A stretch of DNA of 64,000 nt from JAKAXS01 sp041940525 (GTDB lineage: Bacteria > Pseudomonadota > Alphaproteobacteria > Rhizobiales > Hyphomicrobiaceae), in assembly GCA_041940525.1 (NCBI GenBank), contig JBGTSB010000009.1, forward strand, positions 1 to 64,000, read 5' to 3'. The notes below the pieces were generated by a model. The model was not told the DNA's origin, ran no database searches, and saw only the letters and a list, made by a program, of their open reading frames with translations. Within the stretch, counting starts at the first letter, position 1. Each line of letters starts with the position of its first letter. Positions 61,706-64,000 of the stretch are shown one piece after another. Both the position numbers and the translations under genes were made by a program.

Positions 61706-62473
61706 TTAACGCGGTTCAAGAAATGCGCATGCCGCTTTCATCTCGAGCCAGCGAATGGCTCGGCGGGTCATGGCTTCGTCGTCCTCACCCCATTGCTCGA
61801 TTTGGAAGTCCTCATCGACGTGAGCGGACATCCACGCCTCGGCTGCGGTCATATGGCGTTTCAGAATTGATAATGCCAAAATTGCTGAGCCGGTGAGTGT
61901 CGTGACGACGTGCAAGCCGGCCAATTGAAAAGCGTCCAACGGCTTCAGTGCTGAGCTAAACTCACGCAAAGCTTCCGCGGGTTGCTGTACCGGCATGACC
62001 CCTTCTCCCAGAACGAACCTGGCGCCTATATCAGATTGAACCCATGCCAGTACCGGGTCCCAGGCTTCGGCTTGCCTTTTGACGAGTGCTTCTGGAGTAT
62101 CGGCGCGATAGCACAACAGGTCGCTTCCCGCATAAGTGACGATGTCGTCTGCGACAGCCTGGAGGCTATCTGAAACGCGCTCTATGGCTGAATTGGCGAT
62201 GCGCGTGGCCGGCATGGTGCCAGGATCGATGACCGTTTCCTGATCATCCCACTCTTCCGCCAGCACCTTGGCTATCGTTTCAGTGGGGACGCTCAAGCGG
62301 GTCTTGCCTGGCGTTTTGATTTCCCGGCCATCAAGCAGTACAAGCCACTGCCCGTCTCGGGCTTCGACTTTTACGTCGCGATAGAAACGTTTGGGCAGGT
62401 GTGGACGGAGCGCCTCGCGATTAGTGAGCCTCTTTTCTCCGGGCGACGTTGTTTTGTGATCGTTTCCACTCAT
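61706..62473 (-). CDS. ATP12 family F1-ATPase assembly chaperone
   Basis: A 255-residue ATP12-family protein, which in mitochondria binds the F1 alpha subunit during assembly. The N-terminal signature KRFYRDVKVEARDGQWLVL-DG, cited in parts, and TPGKTRLSVPT are conserved, as are AEEWDDQETVIDPGTMP and SDLLCYRADTPEALVKRQ. The alphaproteobacterial homologues are the likely ancestor of the mitochondrial protein. The ATG overlaps the HAD gene's stop (ATGA). It is the last of the rluC-HAD-ATP12 run. Confidence 0.93.
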   Translation of the reverse strand: MSGNDHKTTSPGEKRLTNREALRPHLPKRFYRDVKVEARDGQWLVLLDGREIKTPGKTRLSVPTETIAKVLAEEWDDQETVIDPGTMPATRIANSAIERVSDSLQAVADDIVTYAGSDLLCYRADTPEALVKRQAEAWDPVLAWVQSDIGARFVLGEGVMPVQQPAEALREFSSALKPLDAFQLAGLHVVTTLTGSAILALSILKRHMTAAEAWMSAHVDEDFQIEQWGEDDEAMTRRAIRWLEMKAACAFLEPR

Positions 62474-63153
62474 GTTGCGTCTATGTTTGCAGCTTCAGGA
62501 AGATATGGTTTCAGCACGGCGAGCAAGCCTGCCGCGTCTTGGCAGACCGTATGCGCGCCGGCGTCTTTCAGCATGTCATTGCTATGATAGCCCCAGCCGA
62601 CACCGACTGCCGCGACACCCGCGTTGCGCGCCATGGCCATGTCGAATGTTGTGTCGCCTATCATCACGGTCTCATGTGGCTGCGAGCCGGTATCCATCAT
62701 CGCTGCTTCGATCATAGAGGGATGGGGCTTAGAAGGATGTGTATCGGCGGTCTGCACGGTTACGAAAGATTCGCTTAACCCTTCGCGCTCAAGCAGCATG
62801 CGTACTCCGCGCCGCGACTTACCAGTTGCGATGCCGAGCTGCGCGGAGGTGCCAAGCAGCGTTGCGATGGCTGACTTCATGCCAGGAAACAACGGCTCGT
62901 CCGGGTGCCCGCTCGCGCGCAAGGTGCGGAACGCGCCTTTGTAGTCTTCAGCGATGTTAGAGGCGCGCTGTGCCTGGCTTTCTGGCAACAGCTGGCGGAC
63001 AGCGTGTTCCAGGGAGAGGCCGATCACCTGTACGATGTCTTCGCGACGCGGCGTTTCAAGTTCAGCAATACGGAATGCTTCCGTCATCGCCGCGACGATC
63101 ATGTGCTGGCTGTCTGCAATGGTGCCATCGCAATCGAAAATAAACAGCGCCAC
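62470..63153 (-). CDS. HAD superfamily hydrolase (phosphoglycolate-phosphatase-like)
   Basis: A 227-residue HAD phosphatase with motif I FDCDGTIADS (Asp nucleophile and Asp acid), motif II TGKSRRG, and motif IV GDTTFDMAMARNAG. The cap region (about 18-80) is helical, as in phosphoglycolate phosphatases. The start is GTG at 63153, sharing one base with the rluC stop. Substrate is not determined. It is commonly found next to rluC-like genes in Rhizobiales. Confidence 0.9.
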   Translation of the reverse strand: MALFIFDCDGTIADSQHMIVAAMTEAFRIAELETPRREDIVQVIGLSLEHAVRQLLPESQAQRASNIAEDYKGAFRTLRASGHPDEPLFPGMKSAIATLLGTSAQLGIATGKSRRGVRMLLEREGLSESFVTVQTADTHPSKPHPSMIEAAMMDTGSQPHETVMIGDTTFDMAMARNAGVAAVGVGWGYHSNDMLKDAGAHTVCQDAAGLLAVLKPYLPEAANIDAT

Positions 63154-64000
63154 TAGGCATCCTCCTTGGAGAAACGGCCTTCATCGAACCCGAGCAGGTC
63201 GAAAGCAAAGCGCATATGCGGCGGCAGTGGGGCGGTGATGTCGATTTTCTCGCGGGTAACGGGATGCGGGATAATCAACCGGCGCGCATGAAGATGCAGC
63301 TTTGGTTCCAAGCCGCTGTCTTTCAAAACATCCTGGCCGTCATATTTGTTGTCACCAACAATCGGGTGTCCAATCGTCGCCATGTGCGCGCGCAGCTGAT
63401 GCTGGCGGCCGGTCACCGGTTTCAACGAAACCCAGGAGGCTTTGTGAGCGGCGCGGTCGATCACTGAATAGTTCGTCGTGGCATGCATGGCGACGTCCTG
63501 CTCGCCGGGCAAGGCCTTACGCACGCGATCACCATCCGGTCCGGCCGCTTTCACAAGTGGTGCGGTGACTTTCCCTTGTGGTGGTTTCGGCACGCCCTTG
63601 ATGAGCGCCCAATAGGTCTTTGCGGCGGAACGGGATTGAAAGACCTTGCCGAGTTTTGACGCGGCATCGCGCGACTTTGCGACAAGCAGAACGCCGGTTG
63701 TGTCGCGGTCAAGCCGATGGACGAGACGCGGGCGGCCGCCGAAGCGATCTTCCATACCGGCCAGGATGCCGTCTATGTGCCGTGTGGTGCCGGAGCCGCC
63801 TTGTACGGCGAGCCCGAATGGTTTGTTGAGCGCGAGTACGGCGTCGTCTTCGTAGATAATCAAGCTTTCGATCAGCTCGCGATCGCGTTGAGAGGCTTGT
63901 GGCGCTGTCTTGCCTTTTGGTGCGGTTGCGGCTGGCGTGCGTACGGACTGCGGGACGCGAACTTCCGAGCCGGCGGTGACGCGATCATTCGCCTGCACCC
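63153..64000 (-). CDS. rluC: RluC/RluD-type pseudouridine synthase, partial at right edge
   Basis: About 282 codons of a large-subunit pseudouridine synthase whose 5' end lies beyond position 64000. The end of the S4 domain is seen (VQANDRVTAGSEVRVP), then the synthase domain with the catalytic Asp in HRLDRDTTGVLLVAKS, GRQHQLRAHMATIGHPIVGD and the final helix. Three positions of 23S rRNA are modified by RluC-type enzymes and other specificities by relatives, so the exact target is uncertain. The stop shares one base with the HAD GTG. Confidence 0.92.
   Translation of the reverse strand, partial: VQANDRVTAGSEVRVPQSVRTPAATAPKGKTAPQASQRDRELIESLIIYEDDAVLALNKPFGLAVQGGSGTTRHIDGILAGMEDRFGGRPRLVHRLDRDTTGVLLVAKSRDAASKLGKVFQSRSAAKTYWALIKGVPKPPQGKVTAPLVKAAGPDGDRVRKALPGEQDVAMHATTNYSVIDRAAHKASWVSLKPVTGRQHQLRAHMATIGHPIVGDNKYDGQDVLKDSGLEPKLHLHARRLIIPHPVTREKIDITAPLPPHMRFAFDLLGFDEGRFSKEDA

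Noticed and set aside
1..64000. tRNA, rRNA, CRISPR arrays, insertion sequences or prophage genes
   Set aside because: None seen: no tRNA-like T-arm in a cloverleaf context in the gaps, no regularly spaced repeats, and no transposase or integrase motifs in any frame.

Overview
The window is a gene-dense (about 90% coding) chromosomal segment of an alphaproteobacterium, most likely from the Hyphomicrobiales and perhaps Hyphomicrobium-like. This rests on gene order (dusB-ntrB-ntrC-ntrY-ntrX-dat-hfq-hflX, ispDF as one fused gene, lptF-lptG-lptD-surA-pdxA-rsmA, radA-cvpA-purF-SDR), on families typical of the class (ATP12 chaperone, ELM1-like protein, DUF3309, DUF2232) and on GC-rich codon use. There are no rRNA or tRNA genes, CRISPR arrays, integrases or intact insertion sequences.

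Layout. 1-2075: a 5'-truncated sulfite/nitrite reductase remnant, a membrane protein, and an isoprenylcysteine-methyltransferase-like gene. 2076-12102: pepA, divergent from a tightly overlapped run lptF-lptG-lptD-surA-pdxA-rsmA (LPS transport, outer-membrane biogenesis, vitamin B6, rRNA methylation). 12119-18822: minus-strand gmk-yicC-mltG and the fatty-acid genes fabF-acpP-fabG-fabD. 19205-21646: rpsF-rpsR-DUF2232-rplI. 21708-23850: an ABM protein, an unrecognised papain-like protein behind a perfect CtrA-type site, and a flavin monooxygenase. 23915-34358: the nitrogen two-component operon with hfq and hflX. 34524-37718: ispDF, a MarR regulator, a CinA-C amidase, DUF502. 37797-46425: two SPOR-like proteins around glmS-glmU, a zinc metallopeptidase, malonyl-CoA decarboxylase. 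46990-54084: dnaB-alr-radA-cvpA-purF-SDR. 54259-55866: a secreted protein with an internal duplication, a 52-residue DUF3309 gene, and a short membrane-anchored SUMF1-domain protein. 55933-64000: tatD-MBL, ettA, a CPBP protein and ELM1, an Lrp regulator, and rluC-HAD-ATP12 (rluC runs off the right edge).

Most of the window is conserved housekeeping DNA. The observations most worth following are: (i) the papain-like small protein with a perfect TTAA-N7-TTAA site; (ii) a hairpin covering the ribosome binding site and start codon of the SUMF1-domain gene, and another against the dnaB start; (iii) an HflX reading frame that stays HflX-like for 64 codons upstream of its only ATG with no ATG/GTG/TTG to start it; (iv) the duplicated secreted protein; (v) the sulfite reductase remnant. 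I found no convincing new multi-gene system.
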